Below are positions 1 through 7,761 of a stretch of 64,000 bases of DNA, piece by piece. The position numbers and the translations under genes were made by a program. The stretch lies in the NCBI GenBank assembly GCA_001689515.1, contig LUJR01000039.1:1-64000 (forward strand), in the 5' to 3' direction. The stretch's first letter is position 1, and every line of letters begins with the position of its first letter. The notes under the pieces were generated by a model. The model saw nothing but the letters and a program-made list of their open reading frames with translations. It did no database searches and was not told the origin of the DNA. This DNA comes from Bacteroidales bacterium M7 (GTDB taxonomy: Bacteria > Bacteroidota > Bacteroidia > Bacteroidales > Muribaculaceae).

Positions 1-84
1 GGGGTCAATTTGTTGGGAATTTCCAGTATTACGTCAATCTTCGCAATACCCCTCAACCATAATCATTTTTCCCCGCACACCATA

Positions 85-264
85 TTAGCCCTGTCTATAT
101 TCGACTAACTTCATTGATGTAATACCATTCACCTTCATCGTTGAATCAACATGATTGAGAGTTTCGTGAATGGTGTATTTGTCAACCTCGTCCTCATAGG
201 CTACAATTGCGGCAAAAAATACTGGACAACGTAGAACACCAAATCCTCAATGCTGAGAACTTTG
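85..264 (-). pseudogene. possible decayed small gene after the integrase
   Basis: Read on the minus strand straight after the integrase stop, this stretch looks protein-like but in two frames. One frame gives a peptide with IEDLVFYVVQYF and then stops; a second frame carries on with FFAAIVAYEDEVDKYTIHE and ends at a TAA at 85-87. Neither frame has a convincing start codon. A gene broken by a single-base frameshift would explain this. I do not recognise the family. Chance open frames are the alternative; the stretch is short and confidence is low. Confidence 0.25.
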
Positions 265-1431
265 CTAACCTGTTTCAGTATTTTCGTGGGTATTATTTTT
301 TAAAATGTCAGGGATTTTCTCTACTGCAGCTTTCTTATTGCGGTCAAGAATCTTTGCATAGACCTCAGTTGTCTCAAGACATTTATGTCCAAGCAGTTTG
401 CTGACAGTATAGATGTCCGTGCCAAGATCCAGCATAAGAATTGCAAATGTATGGCGTGCACAGTGAAATGTTATATGCTTGTTGATGCCAGCAGCTCTGA
501 CCCATGCAGAAATATAGGGTCGAGCAGTCTGTGTCGGCATAGAATTACGGAACACAAAACTACCATCATCTCCCCTATCTCCGAGAAACGATGCAGCTTG
601 AGATGATATGTCAAGATATTCCAAAGCCCGTGTCTTTTTCTGGGTGAATATAAGCCGTGTTCCTTGCTCTGTTTCCATCACATTTGACCATCTTAGGCCG
701 CATACATCACTCCACCTAAGGCCAGTCAGACATGCAAACAGAAACATCCTGCCGATTTCAGGAGCCGGACACGGGATCTCGGCAAGCCGTCTAAGTTCCT
801 CGAGTGTCAGATACTCCCTCTCTGATTCAGTTTGGCCAAATCCTTTTACGGCCTTAGCCGGTGAAGATGGCAACAGGTCCTGTCTTACAGCCTCATTAAG
901 ACATGCCGTAAGCTTCTGGAACATCAATGCCTTAGTGCCTTCACTAATAGGCAGAGGTTTCACTTTACGCTTGCGGTCATCTATGCACCATTGCGTGGCC
1001 TTTTTATCAAGATATTCCCTAAAGCCTCTCACCCATGCCGTAGTAATATCCAAAAGTGTGATATGGCTGCGCTTATCATAAGCTTTTATATGCTGGAGAG
1101 CATTCATCCAGCTTGTATGTGTAGTTCCTTCTTTGGAATCTGCAATCTGTTTGAAAAATTCAAGAAACAGAATTTTGTCAGACATGACCCCTGAGGTAAA
1201 CCCCGCTTTCTGCGACTGCACTGCTATAATTCGTCTCGCCTTGATAGTATTAGCTATCTCCAACGTCTTCCTATTAGCATCTCTGTCCTGACGGGTCCTT
1301 TCGGGAATAAGATACAATTTAAGATATTCATTCGTCCTCACTCCATTGATACATGTATCAAGATACAACGATATAGTTCCATTAGGTCTCGTTCTTCTAC
1401 GGAGCTTAACTGGCTCTTTGTCCATGGTCAT
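265..1431 (-). CDS. tyrosine recombinase (site-specific integrase), Bacteroides mobile-element type
   Basis: This 388-residue enzyme cuts and rejoins DNA through a phosphotyrosine bond and would integrate or excise a mobile element. An N-terminal arm-binding region (about 1-80) with basic residues is followed by a SAM-like core-binding domain (about 85-200) and the catalytic domain (about 205-375). The catalytic set is visible: R239 in TGLRW, a Lys in FTQKK (265-266), H323 and R326 in HCARH, H349 in LLGHK, and nucleophile Y358 in TTEVYAKI. The length fits integrases of Bacteroides conjugative transposons. It starts at 1431 (MTMDK) or the inner ATG at 1425. The neighbour to the right is prfC, a core gene, so the element itself should lie mainly to the left, outside the window. 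No tRNA or obvious attachment site is visible. Confidence 0.92.
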   Translation of the reverse strand: MTMDKEPVKLRRRTRPNGTISLYLDTCINGVRTNEYLKLYLIPERTRQDRDANRKTLEIANTIKARRIIAVQSQKAGFTSGVMSDKILFLEFFKQIADSKEGTTHTSWMNALQHIKAYDKRSHITLLDITTAWVRGFREYLDKKATQWCIDDRKRKVKPLPISEGTKALMFQKLTACLNEAVRQDLLPSSPAKAVKGFGQTESEREYLTLEELRRLAEIPCPAPEIGRMFLFACLTGLRWSDVCGLRWSNVMETEQGTRLIFTQKKTRALEYLDISSQAASFLGDRGDDGSFVFRNSMPTQTARPYISAWVRAAGINKHITFHCARHTFAILMLDLGTDIYTVSKLLGHKCLETTEVYAKILDRNKKAAVEKIPDILKNNTHENTETG

Positions 1432-1464
1432 TCACAGTTTAATTTAAATCTAACCATAATGCAT

Positions 1465-1495
1465 TTTGTTGCACTGTTGCGCATGCGCAACAAAA
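1465..1495. promoter_or_regulatory. nested palindromes at the integrase transcription start (candidate operator)
   Basis: An 18-bp perfect palindrome, TGTTGCGCATGCGCAACA, occupies 1475-1492. A second, wider pair (TTTTGTTGC at 1465-1473 with GCAACAAAA at 1487-1495) overlaps it. The predicted integrase start point lies near 1495, so the palindrome covers roughly the first 20 transcribed bases. It could be a repressor operator, a recombination-protein site, or a 5' RNA hairpin. The sequence is direct; the role is inference. Confidence 0.5.
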
Positions 1496-1501
1496 CCGCA
1501 A

Positions 1502-1531
1502 CAAATATACGACAAATCTCTGACATTTCAA
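1502..1531 (-). promoter_or_regulatory. predicted integrase promoter
   Basis: On the minus strand, TTG (1529-1531), 19 bp and TATATTTG (1502-1509) match the Bacteroidota -33/-7 consensus. Transcription would start near 1495, about 64 bases before the integrase ATG. Confidence 0.55.
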
Positions 1532-1635
1532 TGACAGTCAAATACCAATCTATCCGCTACAACCGTCTGTGTCATCGGACTTTACATGTCATGGGGCTGT
1601 TGCTGGGCTGTCGGCGTAGTGTCGTAGGACGGCGG

Positions 1636-3216
1636 TCAGAATTCCGAGCTGAAATGGAAGCGGATGTCGGGGAAGTCTTGCTGTGCCATGGTGAGGACGT
1701 AGCCGCTGTCGGCGAGGAATACGTCGCGGCCTTCGCGGTCGACAGCCATGAACTGATGCTTGCGTTTCTTGAATGACTCGAGCTGATCTTGGTTATCGCT
1801 TTCGATCCAGCAGGCTTTGGTCAGTGAGATGGGCTCCCATCGGCATTGTGCGCCGTATTCATGAAGGAGGCGGTACTGGATGACTTCAAACTGGAGCTGG
1901 CCTACGGTACCGATGATTTTGCGACCGTTAAATTGATTGATGAAGAGCTGTGCCACACCTTCGTCCATGAGCTGCTTGATGCCTTTTTCAAGCTGTTTGG
2001 ACTTCATGGGATCGGTGTTCTCAATATATTTGAACATCTCAGGAGAGAATGACGGTAGCCCCTTGAAATGGAGCTGTTCGCCAGAGGTGAGGGTGTCTCC
2101 TATCTTGAAGTTGCCTGTGTCGGGAATACCGACTATGTCACCAGGATACGCCTCATCGACTATGCTCTTTTTCTGTGCCATAAAGGCTGTCGGTGCGGCA
2201 AACTTCATGTTTTTGCCTGAGCGGACATGGAGATATGGAGCATTGCGCTCAAATTTTCCAGAGCATACTTTGACAAATGCTATGCAACTGCGATGGCTCG
2301 GATCCATATTGGCATGTATCTTGAACACGAATCCTGAAAATTTTTCTTCTTCGGGAAGTATCTCGCGTTCCTCAGCCTTGACAGGCTTGGGAGCAGGAGC
2401 TATCTTAACGAAGCAGTCAAGGAGCTCCTTGACACCAAAGGTATTGAGTGCTGAGCCGAAAAACACAGGCGCGACTTTGCCTTGAAGATACTCATGCTCG
2501 TCAAATTCGGGATACACGCCATCTATCAACTCTATATCGTCACGCAATTTGGCAGCATCGGTCTCCCCTACCGCGTCATCTATGCGCTTGTCATCAATGG
2601 ATTCAATCTCAACGCGCTCGCTGACACGCTGTTTGTCGGGAGTGAAAATGTCAAGCGAATGCTCAAAGATGTTGTAAACTCCCTTGAATTTGGCACCGAT
2701 ATTGATAGGCCAGCTCAACGGACGCACTGATATTTTAAGCTCTTTCTCCAGCTCGTCAAGAATGTCAAACGGGTCTCGACCTTCACGGTCAAGCTTGTTG
2801 ACGAAAATAATCACGGGGGTATTGCGCATACGGCACACCTCCATCAGCTTGCGAGTCTGCTGCTCCACGCCCTTAGCCACATCGACCACTATGATGACGC
2901 TGTCAACAGCGGTCAGGGTGCGATAGGTGTCTTCGGCAAAATCCTGGTGACCCGGAGTGTCAAGGATGTTGATCTTGTAATCGCCATAGTTGAAGCCCAT
3001 GACAGAGGTAGCCACGGAGATACCGCGTTGTTTCTCTATCTCCATCCAGTCACTGGTGGCGGTCTTCTTGATCTTATTTGATTTTACTGCACCTGCTATA
3101 TGTATAGCGCCACCGAAAAGCAGAAGCTTCTCGGTGAGCGTTGTTTTTCCCGCATCAGGATGCGAGATGATGGCAAATGTGCGTCGGCGTGATATTTCGT
3201 CTGTGAGCTGTGACAC
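1636..3216 (-). CDS. prfC: peptide chain release factor 3
   Basis: RF3 is a translational GTPase that removes RF1 and RF2 from the ribosome after peptide release. The 526 residues match the family length. The GTPase motifs are clear: HPDAGKTT at 19-26 (G1), DTPGHQDF from 86 (G3) and NKLD at 140-143 (G4), with KTATSDWMEIEKQRGIS forming the switch region. The rest is the EF-Tu-like domain II and the RF3 C-terminal domain. It lies 42 bp downstream of rfbD on the same strand and probably shares its transcript, since no good promoter motif is visible in the gap. Confidence 0.97.
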   Translation of the reverse strand: MSQLTDEISRRRTFAIISHPDAGKTTLTEKLLLFGGAIHIAGAVKSNKIKKTATSDWMEIEKQRGISVATSVMGFNYGDYKINILDTPGHQDFAEDTYRTLTAVDSVIIVVDVAKGVEQQTRKLMEVCRMRNTPVIIFVNKLDREGRDPFDILDELEKELKISVRPLSWPINIGAKFKGVYNIFEHSLDIFTPDKQRVSERVEIESIDDKRIDDAVGETDAAKLRDDIELIDGVYPEFDEHEYLQGKVAPVFFGSALNTFGVKELLDCFVKIAPAPKPVKAEEREILPEEEKFSGFVFKIHANMDPSHRSCIAFVKVCSGKFERNAPYLHVRSGKNMKFAAPTAFMAQKKSIVDEAYPGDIVGIPDTGNFKIGDTLTSGEQLHFKGLPSFSPEMFKYIENTDPMKSKQLEKGIKQLMDEGVAQLFINQFNGRKIIGTVGQLQFEVIQYRLLHEYGAQCRWEPISLTKACWIESDNQDQLESFKKRKHQFMAVDREGRDVFLADSGYVLTMAQQDFPDIRFHFSSEF

Positions 3217-3258
3217 TTAAATCTATATAGAATTAGCTTGATATTTTTCTGCTGACAA

Positions 3259-4128
3259 TCACTTTGACTCCATCGCGTCAAGAGTCTTGATGCACTCCAC
3301 GAGGCTTTCCTCCCAATGGGGTATGGTGATGCCGAAAGTCTTCTTAATCTTTGACTTGTCAAGGATAGAGTATGCCGGACGGCTAGCAGGTGTGGGATAA
3401 TCAGCGGTAGTGATAGGCTTCACGTTGCATCCGGTGATGCCACTTATGCGGTGGATGGCTTTAGTGAAATCATACCATGAGGCAGCGCCTTCGTCAGTGA
3501 AGTGGTAGATGCCGGGCATCCACTGAGGAGCGGTCAAGATAGCATATATGGCTTCGGCGAGATCACGAGCCGCTGTCGGAGTGCCGACCTGATCTGCCAC
3601 AACGCCCAGCTCGGCGCGTTCGCGTCCGAGACGGCGCATCGTCTTCACAAAGTTGTTGCCATAAGGCGAATAGAGCCATGCCGTGCGCACTATTACGCTC
3701 TCAGGCAGCAGTGCCAGCAGTGTAGCCTCACCCTGACGCTTGGTGACTCCATACTGGCTCACAGGATGGACTGCATCAGATTCCTTATAGGGAGTGTGGG
3801 CAGTACCGTCAAACACATAATCAGTAGATACGTGCACCACCTTCGCACCCTGCTCATAGGCTGCATCGGCAAGGTTTTTCACTGCATCTACGTTTATACG
3901 TGAGCACAGACCCTGATCGCTCTCAGCCTTGTCGACAGCAGTATATGCAGCACAGTTGACGATATGTGTGATATCGTTTGCTGCGACAAACGATTTGACC
4001 GCGTCTGCATCAGTGAGGTCAAGCTCGGCTACATCAGTGTAGATGGTCTTGCCGGGCATTTTTTCTTCAAGGACATTGCGCATCTCGGTGCCGAGCTGTC
4101 CGTTGCAACCTGTAATGAGGATTTTCAT
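3259..4128 (-). CDS. rfbD: dTDP-4-dehydrorhamnose reductase
   Basis: RfbD performs the last step of dTDP-L-rhamnose synthesis, the NAD(P)H-dependent reduction of dTDP-4-dehydrorhamnose, supplying rhamnose for surface polysaccharides. The 289-residue protein begins with the nucleotide-binding motif GCNGQLG (7-13), has STDYVFDG at 101-108, and carries the short-chain dehydrogenase pair Y126-x3-K130 in YGVTK. Length is typical. The rfbA, rfbB and rfbC genes are not in this window, so here the gene is separated from the rest of its pathway. A clear promoter lies upstream, and prfC follows on the same strand. Confidence 0.95.
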   Translation of the reverse strand: MKILITGCNGQLGTEMRNVLEEKMPGKTIYTDVAELDLTDADAVKSFVAANDITHIVNCAAYTAVDKAESDQGLCSRINVDAVKNLADAAYEQGAKVVHVSTDYVFDGTAHTPYKESDAVHPVSQYGVTKRQGEATLLALLPESVIVRTAWLYSPYGNNFVKTMRRLGRERAELGVVADQVGTPTAARDLAEAIYAILTAPQWMPGIYHFTDEGAASWYDFTKAIHRISGITGCNVKPITTADYPTPASRPAYSILDKSKIKKTFGITIPHWEESLVECIKTLDAMESK

Positions 4129-4167
4129 TGTAAGAAGATTATATGTTTGTTTCTGTTTTTATGACCG

Positions 4168-4199
4168 CAAAGGTAACAAAAAACGCCAAATGAGGCAAA
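4168..4199 (-). promoter_or_regulatory. predicted rfbD promoter
   Basis: Minus strand TTTG (4196-4199), 20 bp and TACCTTTG (4168-4175) are an exact Bacteroidota promoter match. Transcription would begin near 4161, giving rfbD a leader of about 33 bases. Confidence 0.7.
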
Positions 4200-4348
4200 C
4201 TATTATGTAGATTACCCCATTTGTGCATAATGCGGTCTGATGCCGAAGATAGTCACTTCTTGTTTATCTCTGAAAACAAGCATCACACCATAAAATAATT
4301 TCTTGCAGGCCCATCCTGATCAGAAAATCAATATTTTTTTGCAAATAC

Positions 4349-4379
4349 TTGTTTCACATTGTGAAAATACATATATTTG
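4349..4379 (+). promoter_or_regulatory. predicted promoter of the His-rich peptide/radical SAM locus, with palindromic spacer
   Basis: TTG (4349-4351), 20 bp and TATATTTG (4372-4379) fit the Bacteroidota consensus exactly. The spacer holds the palindrome TTTCACATTGTGAAA (4352-4366), placed where a bound regulator would block RNA polymerase. Transcription would start near 4386, about 377 bases before the first gene, so a long leader or a separate RNA is expected. Confidence 0.55.
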
Positions 4380-4385
4380 CGGATG

Positions 4386-4700
4386 CCGACCGTCATGCAG
4401 TGCCCCGGTCGTGGGCAAGCGGGCGGGAAGCAGACATTTTTTGAAAAGGCGTTTATCTGAACGTTTTACTTCTTGGTTCCTGGAACTTCGCAACTTCTCA
4501 ATCGTAATCAAGAGTGAAACAACGATAGAACGTCCATGGATATGTAAACAACTGCTTGCAGAGATCGGGATGATTCTGCATTATTGATTTACATATATGC
4601 GTGGGCTTCTGCGTTGTTCATTCAATTACGATGGGCAATGCGAAGGCCTCAGGAACTGGATGAACAACAGGATACAGTTCCCCACGCTTTTCTATTTCTT
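4386..4700 (+). ncRNA. candidate long structured leader or small RNA
   Basis: This 315-base stretch lies between a consensus promoter and a terminator-like hairpin and holds no convincing gene. Near the 5' end GACCG and CGGTC can pair around a short loop. The 3' third is strongly structured (see the next entry). I looked for tmRNA and RNase P RNA signatures and saw none. It may be an attenuator leader for the downstream peptide gene or an independent small RNA. Function is unknown. Confidence 0.35.
4599..4700 (+). terminator. terminator-like hairpin with competing pairings (candidate attenuator)
   Basis: GCGTGGG (4599-4605) pairs with CCCACGC (4681-4687), followed at once by the T-rich run TTTTCTATTTCTT. 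Inside, GTTGTTCAT (4613-4621) pairs with ATGAACAAC (4660-4668). A third pair, GGAACTG (4652-4658) with CAGTTCC (4675-4681), encloses one arm of the second, so the pairs form a pseudoknot or exclude each other. Such alternatives are typical of transcription attenuators. The peptide gene starts 63 bp after the T-run, with no second promoter motif visible. Confidence 0.45.
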
Positions 4701-4762
4701 ACCAGTCACATCTAACACACAGCCACAGAGGGGAGCGGCGGCTGACAAATAACAATGCAACT

Positions 4763-5119
4763 ATGAAAACCGCTAAGTTTATCACATTGGCAGCCAGCTT
4801 AGGGATTTCTGTCCCAGCCTGCTTGTTAGCCACATCGCTACAAGGTCAAGCAACAGTTCTGAAAACCACATTTCCTCTACACAAGGTATCAAACAATGCT
4901 GCAACAAACAATCTTGTGAAAGATAAGATCGTAAAAGTCTACAATGCCGTAGAACAGACACCAAGCACACAGTTAGCTCATACGGATGTCCATTGTAACT
5001 ATACTATTTCACACACCAACGTTCATACCGACTATAGTCTGAACAGCAACCACCACATAAACCAACACAGTAATACTCCAGATCATCACGAGAATTGTCA
5101 TAGCGATTCTCTAGTATAA
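4763..5119 (+). CDS. exported His-rich peptide with four HxBxHxB motifs; candidate radical SAM substrate
   Basis: A 118-residue protein with a Sec-type signal peptide (1-30: KTAK n-region, hydrophobic stretch, cleavage likely after LQGQA). The middle (31-70) is ordinary polar sequence. The C-terminal part holds four copies of H-x-[DN]-x-H-x-[DN]: HTDVHCN (73-79), HTNVHTD (84-90), HINQHSN (98-104) and HENCHSD (109-115), with spacers of 4, 7 and 4 residues. That is eight regular His-x-Asp/Asn triplets. The stop codon is 2 bp before a radical SAM/SPASM gene, so the two are almost certainly co-translated. By analogy with His-Xaa-Ser systems (exported HxS-repeat protein plus radical SAM enzymes), this is probably a modified peptide. 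A metal-binding role of the unmodified histidines is the alternative. I recognise no family. Confidence 0.75.
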   Translation: MKTAKFITLAASLGISVPACLLATSLQGQATVLKTTFPLHKVSNNAATNNLVKDKIVKVYNAVEQTPSTQLAHTDVHCNYTISHTNVHTDYSLNSNHHINQHSNTPDHHENCHSDSLV

Positions 5120-5121
5120 AA

Positions 5122-6291
5122 ATGGAAATAGGAAACTTCAAGAAATCGTTGTACGAGAGCACTAACTTGTCGGTAATATTCCAATTAACCGACAAGTGTG
5201 TACTTTCGTGCAAATACTGTTTTGCCCGAGGTGCTCATTTAGGCGACAGTCCAGCCATCTCTGATAAAATCCTTAGCAATGTCATAAGTCAGGCCTTTGA
5301 AACACGTCATCCAAATGTTACTTTCGAGTGGACAGGTGGCGAGGCTCTGCTGTTAAAAATGGATTTTTACAGAAAGATTCTGGAGCTACAGAAGAAATAC
5401 GCCACGAAGCCCTATGTCAATTGCGTTCAGACAAGCGGCTATCTATTTGACAAGGAGTTGATAGATTTTCTAATTGACAACGGATTCCGAATTTCACTGA
5501 CGATCGATGGAACAAAAGAAATTCATAATGCAAACCGCCCAGCCCAAAATGGAAATGAAACATTTGGACAAGTAATGGCCACACGCGATTATATCGCTTC
5601 TCGTGTTGGAGGGTGCGGTTTCATAAGCACTATTACCAAGAATAATATCGGACACGAGAAAGAGATGCTTAACCTGTATAGGAGTCTGAACGTTTATTCA
5701 TTCCATAGCAATCCGTACATCTATTTTGACAAGAATATTGTTAAAGACAAATCACTGGCTTTAGACAATAAGGACTATGCTCGTTATTTCATTGCCCAGT
5801 TCAACGCTTGGTACGAAAGCGGGCAAATTTTGCCTATACCTCATACGATAGACTATCTGATAATGGGGCTATCATCTAAACTGTCGGCTCATCGTACTCT
5901 CTGTTCATTCGGTGGACGGTGTTTGACTAATTTTATTGCGATTACACCTAACGGAGACTGTTACAATTGCCCTAAATTTACAGGCCATCCTAATACAATG
6001 CTCGGGAATATTAAAAACATGACAATCAGCGAGATTCTTGACGCAGATAGAAATCCCAACATGAAGCGCATGGTAGAGCAGCGCGTCCAAGCCCTTAATA
6101 AATGTGAGGATTCTAATTGTCGTTTTGCTTTTCTGTGTAATGGCGGATGCCCTTATCTTTCGTATATAGCTTCAGGAGGCGAAAATATAGCAGAAAAGGA
6201 TTGCATGTGTGAAGGAAAGACTCTTGTAATGGAATATCTTGAGAGTGTCAAGGATACACTTGTCGAATCCGTAGTTCATCCACTTAATTAA
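5122..6291 (+). CDS. radical SAM/SPASM peptide maturase-like protein
   Basis: This 389-residue enzyme should reductively cleave S-adenosylmethionine and modify a peptide or protein side chain. The radical SAM cluster motif is C26-x3-C30-x2-C33 (CVLSCKYC), followed by TGGEA at 71-75 for SAM binding. The C-terminal SPASM region is Cys-rich: C261, C267, C280, C283, C328, C333, C339, C343, C361 and C363, enough for auxiliary Fe-S clusters. This layout is shared by anaerobic sulfatase maturases and RiPP maturases. No sulfatase lies nearby, and the 2-bp spacing to the His-rich peptide gene makes that peptide the likely substrate. There is no obvious RiPP recognition domain at the N-terminus, and no partner radical SAM gene, unlike the paired HxsB/HxsC enzymes. 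Confidence 0.9.
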   Translation: MEIGNFKKSLYESTNLSVIFQLTDKCVLSCKYCFARGAHLGDSPAISDKILSNVISQAFETRHPNVTFEWTGGEALLLKMDFYRKILELQKKYATKPYVNCVQTSGYLFDKELIDFLIDNGFRISLTIDGTKEIHNANRPAQNGNETFGQVMATRDYIASRVGGCGFISTITKNNIGHEKEMLNLYRSLNVYSFHSNPYIYFDKNIVKDKSLALDNKDYARYFIAQFNAWYESGQILPIPHTIDYLIMGLSSKLSAHRTLCSFGGRCLTNFIAITPNGDCYNCPKFTGHPNTMLGNIKNMTISEILDADRNPNMKRMVEQRVQALNKCEDSNCRFAFLCNGGCPYLSYIASGGENIAEKDCMCEGKTLVMEYLESVKDTLVESVVHPLN

Positions 6292-6375
6292 GTGATTTGA
6301 TTACTGAAAAATAATCTCACCATATACTACAACATGAAATAAAATTGTTTATTTGTCCTTAACCGTTCTACATCC

Positions 6376-7251
6376 ATGAAAAAATCATATGTTAGACAAA
6401 AGATATTTACCTGGTTCCTTGCAATAGTGGCACAACTTGTGCCCTGTACATCAGTAGCACAAACTAACCTTTCGCGCAGTGGTGCAGCTCATTTGAGGGC
6501 AGCCGAAACCCTAAAGGCGATGGCAAGCACTACGGATGACAAGTTGCAGGTGGCTGAGGAATATGAGAAAATAACCGAGAGTGACCCGAAGTATGCGGAA
6601 GCATATTTAGAGGCAGCCCGCATCTATTCTGCTCTGACACCCGAACTTGGCACATCAGCGTATCAAAAGGCAAAAAATCTTTTTGAAGATTACGCAAACT
6701 TGCGGCCAAATGCAGCCTCCGAGATAGATGCCGACCTGATAGTGTTAGAAGCCATGCTAAAGAAACACGCCAATGGACCAACAAGACTTGATGGCATTTG
6801 GAGCGAATGGTGGCCTGGATATAGCCAATACGTTGATATGCTTGAGGTCTCCAATAATGGAAGTAAAATTCGGCTTATTAATCCAAAGGCTATGTTTACA
6901 ACGCAAGGATACGGCAGTATCCGAGATGTTGATGTCAAAGTCAATGGAAGTGAATGCTCAATTATTGTTAAAGTATTTCACGATGAGCGCTCAAAATTAA
7001 GAGAAAAAGGCTGGACGAAATATTACGATGATTGTGACGGTGATGCCGACCCTGGTTTCCCACGTTCTGGCAGATACTACTATAATGAGTCTCTAACGAC
7101 ATGGTATTATACCATTGATCTATCCAAGACACCATTAATGATGAAGTGCGAAAAAATTCATACAGATTACTATCTGAATGGGAGTAATACTTATTCCGAT
7201 ACTGACAAGACCGATATGTGGATGTTTGAGAAGAAACTTGTAAAACGATGA
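6376..7251 (+). CDS. exported protein: TPR-like helices plus a G-x-W-type C-terminal domain
   Basis: The 291-residue product has a signal peptide (1-29, ending TSVAQ). Residues about 35-130 look like tetratricopeptide helices, for example EEYEKITESDPKYAEAYLEA. From about 138 a second, beta-rich domain begins with LDGIWSEWW and ends with DMWMFEKKL. The same two-part plan recurs in the gene at 8695. The protein probably acts in the periplasm or at the outer surface as a binding module; no catalytic motif is visible. It follows the radical SAM gene by 84 bp on the same strand, and the next gene overlaps its stop (or starts 38 bp later, depending on the start chosen). Function unknown. Confidence 0.8.
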   Translation: MKKSYVRQKIFTWFLAIVAQLVPCTSVAQTNLSRSGAAHLRAAETLKAMASTTDDKLQVAEEYEKITESDPKYAEAYLEAARIYSALTPELGTSAYQKAKNLFEDYANLRPNAASEIDADLIVLEAMLKKHANGPTRLDGIWSEWWPGYSQYVDMLEVSNNGSKIRLINPKAMFTTQGYGSIRDVDVKVNGSECSIIVKVFHDERSKLREKGWTKYYDDCDGDADPGFPRSGRYYYNESLTTWYYTIDLSKTPLMMKCEKIHTDYYLNGSNTYSDTDKTDMWMFEKKLVKR

Positions 7252-7289
7252 AATCAAATGATATATCATGTAATCTATGCATTGAATCT

Positions 7290-7742
7290 ATGAAACCCTA
7301 TCATATTTTTTCTGTTCTGATATCGATTGTGGCTGTGACCATGATGTCACTGTCTGCGAAAGCCGCTGTACCATATACAGAGGAAGCTGAAGCGTTCATC
7401 GGGACATGGATTTCTCCTCAGAGCTATTATGAAGATGAAAACCAAATCAAGATTACGCAACAAGGAGAACATATGACTCTGAGAATGAAGTCTCGACCAT
7501 CACGCTATCTTATTGAGGAGATGGGATTGTCAGACACATATGACTATGACAAAGTAATGAATCTGACATTTCAAAACGGAATCTTTTCCTGGGAGCAACC
7601 GGTAAAGACATCTGGCGTACATGTCTACTGGAGTCTTCAATTTAAAGGAGGAGACTTAATATTACATCGTCATGGCACCGTTCCAGAGGATAACTATCAC
7701 ACGCACAATGACTATATAATGTATCCCAAAGATGACTTTTAA
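7290..7742 (+). CDS. small exported protein with a G-x-W domain
   Basis: This 150-residue product starts best at 7290, where MKPYHIFSVL opens a good signal peptide ending SLSAKA; an upstream in-frame ATG at 7248 would overlap the previous stop by 4 bp and bury the signal. The mature part begins FIGTWISPQSYYEDENQIKI and is beta-rich, resembling the second domain of the proteins at 6376 and 8695 without the TPR part. The C-terminus is His-containing (LHRHGTVPEDNYHTH). It is probably co-expressed with both neighbours. No known function. Confidence 0.7.
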   Translation: MKPYHIFSVLISIVAVTMMSLSAKAAVPYTEEAEAFIGTWISPQSYYEDENQIKITQQGEHMTLRMKSRPSRYLIEEMGLSDTYDYDKVMNLTFQNGIFSWEQPVKTSGVHVYWSLQFKGGDLILHRHGTVPEDNYHTHNDYIMYPKDDF

Positions 7743-7761
7743 CAAACTAATCGAAGCACCA

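Noticed and set aside
4303..4587. Open frame of 94 codons in the gap before the His-rich peptide
   Set aside because: Begins inside the predicted promoter, shows no signal, family motif or coding bias; the strand's RNA structure explains the region better.
4386..4700. tmRNA or RNase P RNA in the leader region
   Set aside because: Length would fit, but the conserved T-arm of tmRNA and the core motifs of RNase P RNA are absent.
5122..6291. Anaerobic sulfatase maturase
   Set aside because: Same overall layout, but no sulfatase is nearby and the adjacent His-rich gene is a better substrate candidate.
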